Assembly (NCBI GenBank): GCA_035552275.1
Contig: DASZLR010000082.1
Coordinates: forward strand, 1 to 20,402
Source of the DNA: DASVLX01 sp035552275
GTDB taxonomy: Bacteria; Actinomycetota; Actinomycetes; Mycobacteriales; Pseudonocardiaceae
Reading direction: 5' to 3'
DNA length: 20,402 nt
Positions 1 through 6,923 of this stretch are shown in pieces (positions within the stretch are counted from its first letter, which is position 1; every line of letters starts with the position of its first letter). The notes beneath the pieces are model-generated. The model did not search any database. It was not told the origin of the DNA and saw only the letters and a program-made list of their open reading frames with translations. A program made the translations under genes and the position numbers.

Positions 1-1089
1 AAGTGGAGCTTCATGCCCCCCAACGAGGACAAGCCGCACTACCTGGTGATCAACGCCGACGAGGGCGAACCGGGAACCTGCAAGGACATCCCGCTGATGA
101 TGGCCGACCCGCACTCGCTGGTCGAGGGCTGCGTCATCGCCGCCTACGCCATGCGCTCGCACCACTGCTTCATCTACGTGCGCGGCGAGGCGCTGCACTG
201 CGTGCGCCGGATGCACGCCGCGGTCCGGGAGGCGTACGAGGCCGGCTACCTCGGCAAGAACATCCTCGGCTCCGGCTACGACCTGGACATCACCGTGCAC
301 GCCGGCGCCGGCGCGTACATCTGCGGTGAGGAGACCGCGCTGTTGGACTCGCTGGAAGGCCGCCGCGGCCAACCCCGGCTGAAGCCGCCGTTCCCGGCCG
401 CCGCCGGCCTGTACGCCGCGCCCACCACGGTGAACAACGTGGAGAGCATCGCCAGCGTGCCGTTCATCGTCGCCGCCGGCGCGGACTGGTTCAGGTCGAT
501 GGGGCGGGAGAAGTCGCCCGGCCCGAAGATCTTCTCGCTGTCCGGCCACGTCGAGCGGCCCGGCCAGTACGAGGCGCCGATGGGTGCCACCCTGCGCGAA
601 CTGCTGGATCTGGCCGGCGGCATGAAAGACGGTGTGCCGCTGAAGTTCTGGACGCCGGGCGGCTCGTCCACGCCGCTGTTCACCGCCGAGCACCTGGACG
701 TGCCGCTGGACTTCGAGGGCGCCGCCGAGGCCGGCTCGATGCTGGGCACCACCGCGCTGCAGATCTTCAACGAGACCGTGTCGGTGCCGTGGGCGGTGAT
801 GAAGTGGACCCAGTTCTACGAGCACGAGTCCTGCGGCAAGTGCACACCATGCCGGGAGGGCACCTACTGGCTGGCCAGGGTGCTGGAGCGGATGGTGCAC
901 GGCGACGGCACCGTCGAGGACATCGACACCTTGCTGGACGTCTGCGACAACATCTTCGGCCGCTCGTTCTGCGCGCTCGGTGACGGCGCGGTGTCCCCGA
1001 TCGTCAGCGGCATCAAGTACTTCCGCGACGAGTTCCTGGCGCTGTGCCGGGACAACGCGGCCAATCTCGAACTGGCGGGGGCGCGCTGA
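1..1089 (+). CDS. nuoF: NADH-quinone oxidoreductase subunit F (5' truncated)
   Basis: This is the NADH-oxidising flavoprotein of complex I. It passes hydride electrons from NADH through FMN to the N3 [4Fe-4S] cluster on the cytoplasmic arm. The frame is open from base 1, reading KWSFM, so the start lies outside the window and the ATG at 13 is internal. The visible 362 residues include the flavin/nucleotide motif NADEGEPGT, the segment GAGAYICGEETALLDSLEG, and near the C-terminus ESCGKCTPCREG plus a later SFCALGDGA. The last two supply the four cysteine ligands expected for N3. The stop at 1087-1089 lies two bases before the proposed nuoG start. Only the N-terminal part is missing and no frame break is seen. 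Family assignment is certain from these motifs and the neighbours. Confidence 0.97.
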   Translation, partial: KWSFMPPNEDKPHYLVINADEGEPGTCKDIPLMMADPHSLVEGCVIAAYAMRSHHCFIYVRGEALHCVRRMHAAVREAYEAGYLGKNILGSGYDLDITVHAGAGAYICGEETALLDSLEGRRGQPRLKPPFPAAAGLYAAPTTVNNVESIASVPFIVAAGADWFRSMGREKSPGPKIFSLSGHVERPGQYEAPMGATLRELLDLAGGMKDGVPLKFWTPGGSSTPLFTAEHLDVPLDFEGAAEAGSMLGTTALQIFNETVSVPWAVMKWTQFYEHESCGKCTPCREGTYWLARVLERMVHGDGTVEDIDTLLDVCDNIFGRSFCALGDGAVSPIVSGIKYFRDEFLALCRDNAANLELAGAR

Positions 1090-1091
1090 CC

Positions 1092-3794
1092 ATGACTGCT
1101 GACATGAGTCTGGCACCGGAACAGAAACCACAGGCCGCCGCGGCCGCTGAAGTCGCCGTGCCGGAAGGCCACGTGCGGCTGACCGTCGACGGCGTCGAGC
1201 TGACCGCGCCGAAGAACGAGCTGATCATCCGGGCCGCCGAGCGGATCGGCGTGGAGATCCCCCGGTTCTGTGACCATCCGCTGCTGGACCCGGCCGCCGC
1301 CTGCCGGCAGTGCCTGGTGGAAGTGGAGATGGGCGGGCGGGCGATGCCCAAGCCGCAGCCGGCCTGCGCGGTCACCGTCGCCGACGGGATGGTGGTGCGC
1401 ACCCAGCGGACGTCGGCGGTCGCGGACAAGGCGCAGCAGGGCGTGATGGAGCTGCTGCTGATCAACCACCCGCTGGACTGCCCGATCTGCGACAAGGGCG
1501 GCGAGTGTCCGTTGCAGAACCAGGCGATGCGACACGGCCGCGGCGACTCCCGGTTCCGCGACGCCAAACGCACCTTCCCCAAGCCGATCGCGATCTCGGC
1601 GCAGGTGCTGCTGGACCGCGAGCGGTGCGTGCTGTGCCAGCGGTGCACCCGGTTCTCCGACGAGATCGCCGGCGACCCGTTCATCGAGTTGCTGGAACGC
1701 GGCGCGCACCAGCAGATCGGCACCGACCGCACCGCCGAGTACGACGGCGTGGCCGCGCACGACCGCGCGCGGACCGCCGAGGGCCAGCCGTTCGCCAGCT
1801 ATTTCTCCGGCAACACCATCCAGATTTGCCCGGTCGGCGCGCTGACCAGCGCCGCGTACCGGTTCCGGTCCCGGCCCTTCGACCTGGTGTCCACGCCGGG
1901 CGTGTGCGAGCACTGCGCATCCGGCTGCGCCCAGCGCACCGACTGGCGGCGCGGCAAGGTGACCCGCCGGCTGGCCGGCGACGATCCCGAGGTCAATGAG
2001 GAGTGGAACTGCGACAAGGGCCGGTTCGCGTTCCGGTACGTCACCGCCGAGGACCGGTTGCGCCGGCCGATGGTGCGCGACGCCGCCAGCGGTGAACTGC
2101 GGGACGCGACCTGGACCGAGGCGCTGCGGGCGGCCGCCGAGGGCTTGGCGGCGGCGCGCGAGGACCGGGGCGTGGCGGTGCTGGCCGGCGGTCGGCTGAC
2201 CGTCGAGGACGCCTACGCCTACGCCAAGTTCGCCCGGCTTGCCCTGCGCACCAACGACATCGACTTCCGCGCCCGGCCGCATTCGGCGGCCGAGCTGACC
2301 TTCCTGACCGAATCCGTGCTCGGCGTGTTCCCGGAGACCGGTGGGATGACCTACCACGACCTGGAGCGCGCGCCGGCGGTGCTGTGCGTGGCGTTCGAGC
2401 CGGAGGAGGAATCGCCGATCGTCTTCCTGCGGCTGCGCAAGGCGGCCCGGAAGAACCACACCTCGGTGTTCCACATCGGACAGTGGTCGACGCCGGCGGT
2501 GACCAAGACCTTCGGCCGGCTGCTGCCCTGCCTCCCCGGCGACGAGGCTTCGCTGGTCGACGCGCTCGACGAGGACGTGGTCGAGGCGTTGGGTCGCCCC
2601 GGCGCGGCGATCCTGGTCGGCGAGCGGGCGGCCGTGCTGCCCGGGCTGTTCGACGCGGTGCGCCGGTTGGCGGATCGCTCGGGCGCGCGGATCGGCTGGG
2701 TGCCCCGGCGAGCCGGCGAGCGCGGCGCGCTGGAAGCCGGCGCGGCGCCGACGTTGCTGCCCGGCCGGCGGCTGGTCGCCGATCCGGCCGCGCGGGCCGA
2801 ACTCGAGCGGGCGTGGGGCGTGCCGGCGGGATCGCTGCCGGCCGCGCCGGGCCGGGACACCGACCGCATCGTGGCGGCGGCGTCGCGGACCGAGCTGTCC
2901 GCGCTGGTCGTCGCCGGGGTCGACCCGGAGGACCTGCCGGACCCGGAACTCGCGGTGACCGCGTTGTCCACTGTGGACTTCGTGGTGAGCCTGGAGCTGC
3001 GGGCCAGCGAGGTGACCCGGCGGGCGCACGTGGTGCTGCCGGTCGCGGCCGCCGCCGAGCGGTCCGGCACGTATCTGAACTGGGAGGGCCGCCGCCGCGA
3101 GTTCGGCGTGGTGCTGCCGGACACCGGCGCGCTGTCCGACTGCCGCGTGTTGGACACCCTGGCCGTGGAGATGGACGTCGACCTGTTCACCCAGACCCCC
3201 GCCGCGGCCGCTGGCGACCTGGCCCGCCTCGGCGCCCCCGCCAACGGCGACAACCACCCGGAAATCCCCGAGACAAATTCGCCAACCGGCCGATACCCAG
3301 CCCCCACCCTCCCTAAGGGGGGCACCCCTGCGGCCAGTCTATCGGCGCGGGGGGTTGGGGAGAACGGGAAAACGGCGGCCTGGGGACAACCGGGCGGCCT
3401 GGGGATAACTGAAACCGCCGAAGGCGGGATTCGTGGTAGTGGGCCGCTCGGGTCGGGGCAGTCACTCGGGAAGGGGCAGGCGCTGCTGGCCACTTGGCGG
3501 CGGCTGCTGGACAACGGGCGATCGCAGGACGACGAGCCGCACCTCGCCGCCACCGCCCGTGACGTCGCCGCGAAGCTCAACCCAGCCACCGCGTCCGCAT
3601 TCGGCGTGACCTTCGGCGAGCTGATCACCGTCAGCACCGACCGGGGCTCAATCACCCTCCCGGCCGAGTCGGCGGACCTGCCCGACGATGTGGTGTGGCT
3701 GCCGGAGAACTCGCCGCGCTGCGCGGTCCGCCGCGACCTGGGCGTCGGGCATGGCGCAGTGGTGACCATCGCGCCCGCGGGAGGTGACCGGTGA
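1092..3794 (+). CDS. nuoG: NADH-quinone oxidoreductase subunit G
   Basis: This is the large Fe-S subunit of complex I (900 residues), relaying electrons from NuoF/E towards NuoI. Visible ligands are a 2Fe-2S set (Cys60, 71, 74, 92), a His-Cys set (His126, Cys130, 133, 139), a 4Fe-4S set (Cys179, 182, 185, 246) and an N7-type set (Cys272, 275, 279, 307). A molybdopterin-oxidoreductase-like domain follows. ATG at 1092 is chosen because it follows the nuoF stop and has GGCGGGG at 1074-1080; an in-frame ATG at 1044 lies inside nuoF and a further one at 1104 has no ribosome site. Residues about 715-793 are a Gly/Pro/Ser-rich linker encoded by element-like DNA, after which conserved sequence resumes at GQALLATW. 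The stop overlaps the GTG of nuoH. Confidence 0.96.
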   Translation: MTADMSLAPEQKPQAAAAAEVAVPEGHVRLTVDGVELTAPKNELIIRAAERIGVEIPRFCDHPLLDPAAACRQCLVEVEMGGRAMPKPQPACAVTVADGMVVRTQRTSAVADKAQQGVMELLLINHPLDCPICDKGGECPLQNQAMRHGRGDSRFRDAKRTFPKPIAISAQVLLDRERCVLCQRCTRFSDEIAGDPFIELLERGAHQQIGTDRTAEYDGVAAHDRARTAEGQPFASYFSGNTIQICPVGALTSAAYRFRSRPFDLVSTPGVCEHCASGCAQRTDWRRGKVTRRLAGDDPEVNEEWNCDKGRFAFRYVTAEDRLRRPMVRDAASGELRDATWTEALRAAAEGLAAAREDRGVAVLAGGRLTVEDAYAYAKFARLALRTNDIDFRARPHSAAELTFLTESVLGVFPETGGMTYHDLERAPAVLCVAFEPEEESPIVFLRLRKAARKNHTSVFHIGQWSTPAVTKTFGRLLPCLPGDEASLVDALDEDVVEALGRPGAAILVGERAAVLPGLFDAVRRLADRSGARIGWVPRRAGERGALEAGAAPTLLPGRRLVADPAARAELERAWGVPAGSLPAAPGRDTDRIVAAASRTELSALVVAGVDPEDLPDPELAVTALSTVDFVVSLELRASEVTRRAHVVLPVAAAAERSGTYLNWEGRRREFGVVLPDTGALSDCRVLDTLAVEMDVDLFTQTPAAAAGDLARLGAPANGDNHPEIPETNSPTGRYPAPTLPKGGTPAASLSARGVGENGKTAAWGQPGGLGITETAEGGIRGSGPLGSGQSLGKGQALLATWRRLLDNGRSQDDEPHLAATARDVAAKLNPATASAFGVTFGELITVSTDRGSITLPAESADLPDDVVWLPENSPRCAVRRDLGVGHGAVVTIAPAGGDR
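2966..2978. repeat. Dispersed 13-bp palindrome, copy 1 (nuoG)
   Basis: GTCCACTGTGGAC is a perfect inverted repeat around a central T. It is read in frame as Ser-Thr-Val-Asp using the rare codon ACT. Confidence 0.7.
3289..3346. repeat. Inverted repeat inside nuoG linker
   Basis: GCCGATA at 3289-3295 is answered by TATCGGC at 3340-3346. Between them lies a tight hairpin, CCTCCC-TAA-GGGGGG at 3308-3322, and AGGGG/CCCCT arms around 3316-3329. The whole block sits in the low-complexity linker of nuoG and does not look like the surrounding codon pattern. It is probably part of an inserted palindromic element; identity with any named family is not established. Confidence 0.6.
3374..3409 (+). repeat. 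Tandem 19-bp direct repeat in nuoG linker
   Basis: Two copies of GGCGGCCTGGGGAYAAC, at 3374-3390 and 3393-3409, have a 19-base period and differ at one base (C versus T). They immediately follow the inverted repeat at 3289-3346 and belong to the same anomalous in-frame segment. Because 19 is not a multiple of three, the two copies are read in different frames, giving unrelated peptides, which argues for a DNA-level origin. Confidence 0.65.
3780..3787 (+). promoter_or_regulatory. Strong ribosome binding site for nuoH
   Basis: GGAGGTGA lies six bases (counting from the end of GGAGG) before the GTG at 3791 and is within the 3' end of nuoG. It fixes the nuoH start at a GTG that overlaps the nuoG stop, in the arrangement GTGA. 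Confidence 0.75.
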
Positions 3795-5149
3795 GGGCAA
3801 GTTTGGCGCAACTCTCGTACACGCCGGGCGACACCGCGCGGCTGCTGGCCGGCGATCCGGTGTGGCTGATCATTGTCAAGGTCGTCGCGCTGTTCGCGTT
3901 CGGCGTCGTGATGACCCTGTTCATGATCAACTGGGAGCGCAAGGTCGTCGCCCGGATGCAGCAGCGGACCGGCCCGAACCGGGTCGGCCCGAACGGCTGG
4001 CTGCAGTCCCTGGCCGACGGCCTCAAGCTCGCCTTCAAAGAGGACATCCGCCCGGTCCTGGCCGACAAGTGGGTCTACATCATCGCGCCGGTCATCTCCA
4101 CCATTCCGGCGTTCCTGGCCTTCTCGGTGATCCCGTTCGGACCGCAGGTGTCGATGTTCGGCCACCAGACCGCGCTGCAGCTCACCGACCTGCCGGTCGG
4201 CCTGCTGGTGGTGCTGGCGTGCTCCTCGCTGGGCGTGTACGGCGTGGTGCTGTCGGGCTGGTCGTCCGGCTCGCCGTACCCGCTGCTGGGCGCGCTGCGC
4301 AGCGCCGCCCAGGTGATCTCCTACGAGATCGCGATGGGGCTGGCCATCGTCGCCGTCATCGTGCAGGCCCACTCACTGTCCACAGCGGACATCGTGGCCG
4401 CGCAGCAGGGCGGCTGGTTCGCCTGGCTGCTGCTGCCCAGCTTCGTGATCTACCTGATCTCGATGGTCGGCGAGACCAACCGCGCCCCGTTCGACCTGCC
4501 GGAAGCCGAATCCGAGCTGGTCGGCGGTTTCCACACCGAGTACAGCTCACTGAAGTTCGCGCTGTTCTTCCTCGCCGAGTACGTCAACATGGTGGTGGTC
4601 TCCTGCGTGGCGACCACGCTGTTCCTCGGCGGCTGGCGCGCGCCCTGGCCGATCTCGCTGTGGAGCGGCGCCAACACCGGCTGGTACCCGGTGATCTGGT
4701 TCGTCGTCAAGACGCTGATCTTCCTGTTCGCCTACATCTGGCTGCGCGGCACGCTGCCCCGGTTCCGCTACGACCAGTTCATGCGGCTGGGCTGGAAGGT
4801 CCTGGTGCCGATCAGCCTGGTCTGGATCGTCGCCGTCATCGCGGTGCGGGATGTCAAGGCGCGCTACGGGTTCACCGCGCCCGTGGTGCTGATCGCCCTC
4901 GGCATCGTGCTGGTCATCGCGCTGGTGATCGCCTTCGCCGCGCCGCAGCGCGGCGTGCCGGAGAAGCGGGTGACGCTCACCGGCGGCGGCTACCCGGTGC
5001 CGCCGCTGGATCTGCGGCCGCCCACACCCAAGCGCCGCGCCCGGCACCGCGCGGTCGACCAGGACGCCACCGGCCGGACCGCGGTCCCGGCCGGCACGTC
5101 CGGAACCGCCGGAACGTCCGGAAAGGAGCCCGGCCATGGGGATGTTTGA
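3791..5149 (+). CDS. nuoH: NADH-quinone oxidoreductase subunit H
   Basis: This is the membrane subunit at the junction of the peripheral and membrane arms, forming part of the quinone site (452 residues). It has multiple hydrophobic helices. Family signatures include GPNRVGPNGWLQSLADGLK, and GETNRAPFDLPEAESELVGG followed by a HTEYSSLKFALFF stretch. The GTG start is supported by the GGAGG site just upstream and by its overlap with the nuoG stop. The C-terminal 60 or so residues form a hydrophilic Pro/Arg/Thr/Gly-rich tail beyond the last helix, seen as an extra relative to the short E. coli-type protein. The last 14 bases overlap nuoI in another frame, so the tail sequence also carries the nuoI ribosome site. 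Confidence 0.96.
   Translation: MRASLAQLSYTPGDTARLLAGDPVWLIIVKVVALFAFGVVMTLFMINWERKVVARMQQRTGPNRVGPNGWLQSLADGLKLAFKEDIRPVLADKWVYIIAPVISTIPAFLAFSVIPFGPQVSMFGHQTALQLTDLPVGLLVVLACSSLGVYGVVLSGWSSGSPYPLLGALRSAAQVISYEIAMGLAIVAVIVQAHSLSTADIVAAQQGGWFAWLLLPSFVIYLISMVGETNRAPFDLPEAESELVGGFHTEYSSLKFALFFLAEYVNMVVVSCVATTLFLGGWRAPWPISLWSGANTGWYPVIWFVVKTLIFLFAYIWLRGTLPRFRYDQFMRLGWKVLVPISLVWIVAVIAVRDVKARYGFTAPVVLIALGIVLVIALVIAFAAPQRGVPEKRVTLTGGGYPVPPLDLRPPTPKRRARHRAVDQDATGRTAVPAGTSGTAGTSGKEPGHGDV
4378..4390. repeat. Dispersed 13-bp palindrome, copy 2 (nuoH)
   Basis: GTCCACAGCGGAC differs from the palindrome at one position. It encodes Ser-Thr-Ala-Asp with the rare codon ACA. Confidence 0.55.
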
Positions 5150-5657
5150 TGCGCTGAAGGGGTTCGGCGTCACCTTCTCGACCATGTTCAAGAAGGTGGT
5201 CACCGAGCAGTACCCGGAGGACTTCCGGCCCACCGCACCGCGCTATCACGGCCGGCACCAGCTCAACCGGCACCCGGACGGGTTGGAGAAGTGCGTCGGC
5301 TGCGAGCTGTGCGCCTGGGCGTGCCCGGCCGACGCGATCTTCGTGGAGGGCGCGGACAACACCGAGGAAGAGCGGTACTCGCCCGGCGAGCGGTACGGCG
5401 CCGACTACCAGATCAACTACCTGCGCTGCATCGGCTGCGGGCTGTGCATCGAGGCCTGCCCGACCCGCGCGCTCACCATGATCAATTTTTACGAGCTGGC
5501 CGACGACAATCGGCAGGACCTGATCTGGACCAAGGAGAAGCTGCTCGCCCCGCTGCGCGAGGGCATGGAGGCGCCGCCGCACCCGATGCGCCTCGGTGAC
5601 AACGAGAACGACTACTACCTGCGCGGACCCGAGCTGGCCGGGGAGGACCCGCAGTGA
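5136..5657 (+). CDS. nuoI: NADH-quinone oxidoreductase subunit I
   Basis: This 173-residue ferredoxin-like subunit carries clusters N6a and N6b and passes electrons from NuoG to N2. Two complete Cx2Cx2Cx3CP motifs are visible: Cys53, 56, 59, 63 (CVGCELCAWACP) and Cys98, 101, 104, 108 (CIGCGLCIEACP). ATG at 5136 has GAAAGGAG at 5121-5128 seven bases before it and overlaps the end of nuoH by 14 bases. The protein has no long N-terminal membrane helix and docks peripherally on NuoH in the known complex. The stop overlaps the GTG of nuoJ. Confidence 0.97.
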   Translation: MGMFDALKGFGVTFSTMFKKVVTEQYPEDFRPTAPRYHGRHQLNRHPDGLEKCVGCELCAWACPADAIFVEGADNTEEERYSPGERYGADYQINYLRCIGCGLCIEACPTRALTMINFYELADDNRQDLIWTKEKLLAPLREGMEAPPHPMRLGDNENDYYLRGPELAGEDPQ

Positions 5658-6565
5658 TCTCCACAGTGTTCCCCAAGATGGTCCATAGTGGACTGCTGCT
5701 GGCCGCGACGCCGGCCGAGGTGGCCAGCCGGGTGTCCGTCGGCGAGGCGGTCGCCTTCTGGATCCTCGGTCCGATCGCGCTCGTGGGCGCGCTGGGCATG
5801 TTGTTCTCCCGTAACGCCGTGCACTCGGCGCTCTGGCTGGTGCTCACCATGCTCAGCCTCGGCGTGTTCTACATCATCGAGCAGGCGCCGTTCCTCGGTT
5901 TCGTGCAGATCATCGTCTACACCGGCGCGATCATGATGCTGTTCCTGTTCGTGCTGATGCTCGCCGGCCGGGACAGCTCGGACTCGGTGGTCGAAGTGCT
6001 GCGCGGGCAACGGCTGTGGGCCGGCGTGCTCGGTGTCGGCCTCGCCGGGCTGGTGGTCGGCATCGTCGCCCGCGGCCTGACCGAAGTGACCTCGGCTGGT
6101 CTGTCCGGGCCGAACAGCACCGGCAGCGGCAACGTCGACAGCATCGGCCGGCTGCTGTTCACCGACTTCCTGTTCCCCTTCGAGCTCACCTCGGCGCTGC
6201 TGATCACCGCCGCGATCGGCGCGATGGTGCTCGCCGGCCGGTCCGACCGGACCGCCAAGCGCACCCAGCGCGACCTGGCCATCGCCCGGTTCCGCGGCGA
6301 GCACGCCCGGCCCTCGCCGCTGCCCGGACCCGGCGTGTTCGCCACCGCCAACTCGGTGGCCACCCCGGCGCTGCTGCCGGACGGCTCGGTCGCGCCGGAA
6401 TCGCTGTCGGCGATCATCGAGTCGGCCTCGGTGGACGAGTTCGGCGAGGACGTGGCCGAAGTGTCCGGCCGTGAGCATCAGGCGGACGCGCACGCGCTCT
6501 CCGCCGCGGCAAAACCGGCTGCTGACCCAGCTGGCAGGGACGACAACGAGGAGGCGCGGTCATGA
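5654..6565 (+). CDS. nuoJ: NADH-quinone oxidoreductase subunit J
   Basis: This membrane subunit of the proton-pumping arm is 303 residues long. Hydrophobic helices cover roughly residues 30-210, including the conserved stretch FVQIIVYTGAIMMLFLFVLM. GTG at 5654 is preferred to the ATG at 5678 because GGGGAGGA at 5640-5647 lies six bases upstream and the start overlaps the nuoI stop (GTGA). After the last helix there is a hydrophilic tail of about 95 residues, rich in Ala, Ser, Glu and Asp, absent from short enterobacterial NuoJ proteins; its role is unknown. The stop overlaps the nuoK ATG (ATGA). Confidence 0.95.
   Translation: MISTVFPKMVHSGLLLAATPAEVASRVSVGEAVAFWILGPIALVGALGMLFSRNAVHSALWLVLTMLSLGVFYIIEQAPFLGFVQIIVYTGAIMMLFLFVLMLAGRDSSDSVVEVLRGQRLWAGVLGVGLAGLVVGIVARGLTEVTSAGLSGPNSTGSGNVDSIGRLLFTDFLFPFELTSALLITAAIGAMVLAGRSDRTAKRTQRDLAIARFRGEHARPSPLPGPGVFATANSVATPALLPDGSVAPESLSAIIESASVDEFGEDVAEVSGREHQADAHALSAAAKPAADPAGRDDNEEARS
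5681..5693. repeat. Dispersed 13-bp palindrome, copy 3 (nuoJ)
   Basis: GTCCATAGTGGAC has one mismatch. It is read in a different codon phase (Val-His-Ser-Gly), so the recurrence is not simply a protein motif. A weaker 10-of-13 copy lies at 5659-5671. Confidence 0.6.
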
Positions 6566-6861
6566 CCCCGACGTACTACCTGCTGCTGTCCGCGTTGCTG
6601 TTCACCCTCGGCGCGGTCGGGGTCCTGGTGCGGCGCAACGCCATCGTGGTGTTCATGTGCGTCGAGCTGATGCTCAACGCGGTGAACCTCACCCTGGTCA
6701 CCTTCGCCCGGATCAACGGATCGCTGTCCGGGCAGGTGATGGCCTTCTTCGTGATGGTGGTGGCGGCGGCCGAGGTCGTGATCGGGCTGGCCATCATCAT
6801 GGCCATCTTCCGCACCCGCCGGTCGTCCTCTGTGGACGATTCGAACCTGCTCAAGTACTGA
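6562..6861 (+). CDS. nuoK: NADH-quinone oxidoreductase subunit K
   Basis: This small membrane subunit (99 residues) has three hydrophobic helices and resembles MrpC antiporter subunits. The membrane acidic residues expected for proton transfer are present: Glu35 in CVELMLNAVNL and Glu71 in AAAEVVIGLAI. GAGGAGG within the end of nuoJ serves as ribosome site, and the ATG overlaps the nuoJ stop. The stop codon is itself the first TGA of an 8-bp tandem repeat that fills the gap to nuoL. Confidence 0.97.
   Translation: MTPTYYLLLSALLFTLGAVGVLVRRNAIVVFMCVELMLNAVNLTLVTFARINGSLSGQVMAFFVMVVAAAEVVIGLAIIMAIFRTRRSSSVDDSNLLKY
6825..6837. repeat. Dispersed 13-bp palindrome, copy 4 (nuoK)
   Basis: GTCCTCTGTGGAC has one mismatch and is read Ser-Ser-Val-Asp with the unusual codon TCT, near the end of nuoK. 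Confidence 0.55.
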
Positions 6862-6898
6862 CGCACTGACTTACTGACCGACTGACTTTCTGACCGAC
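6859..6898 (+). repeat. Five-copy 8-bp tandem repeat in nuoK-nuoL gap
   Basis: Five consecutive octamers read TGACGCAC, TGACTTAC, TGACCGAC, TGACTTTC and TGACCGAC. Every unit starts with TGA, and because eight is not a multiple of three the five stops fall in all three forward frames. The first TGA is the nuoK stop codon. Confidence 0.85.
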
Positions 6899-6923
6899 AC
6901 CGGGAACTGAGGGAGCCGACGAC

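Noticed and set aside
864..3257. A long - strand open frame of nearly 800 codons opposite nuoG
   Set aside because: It is Arg/Gly/His-rich without any domain and mirrors the high-GC codon pattern of nuoG; a typical antisense shadow.
2351..4372. Long - strand frame across the nuoG-nuoH junction
   Set aside because: Composition is that of a shadow frame (Arg/Ser/Pro/Asp-rich), it opposes two certain genes, and it has no motif.
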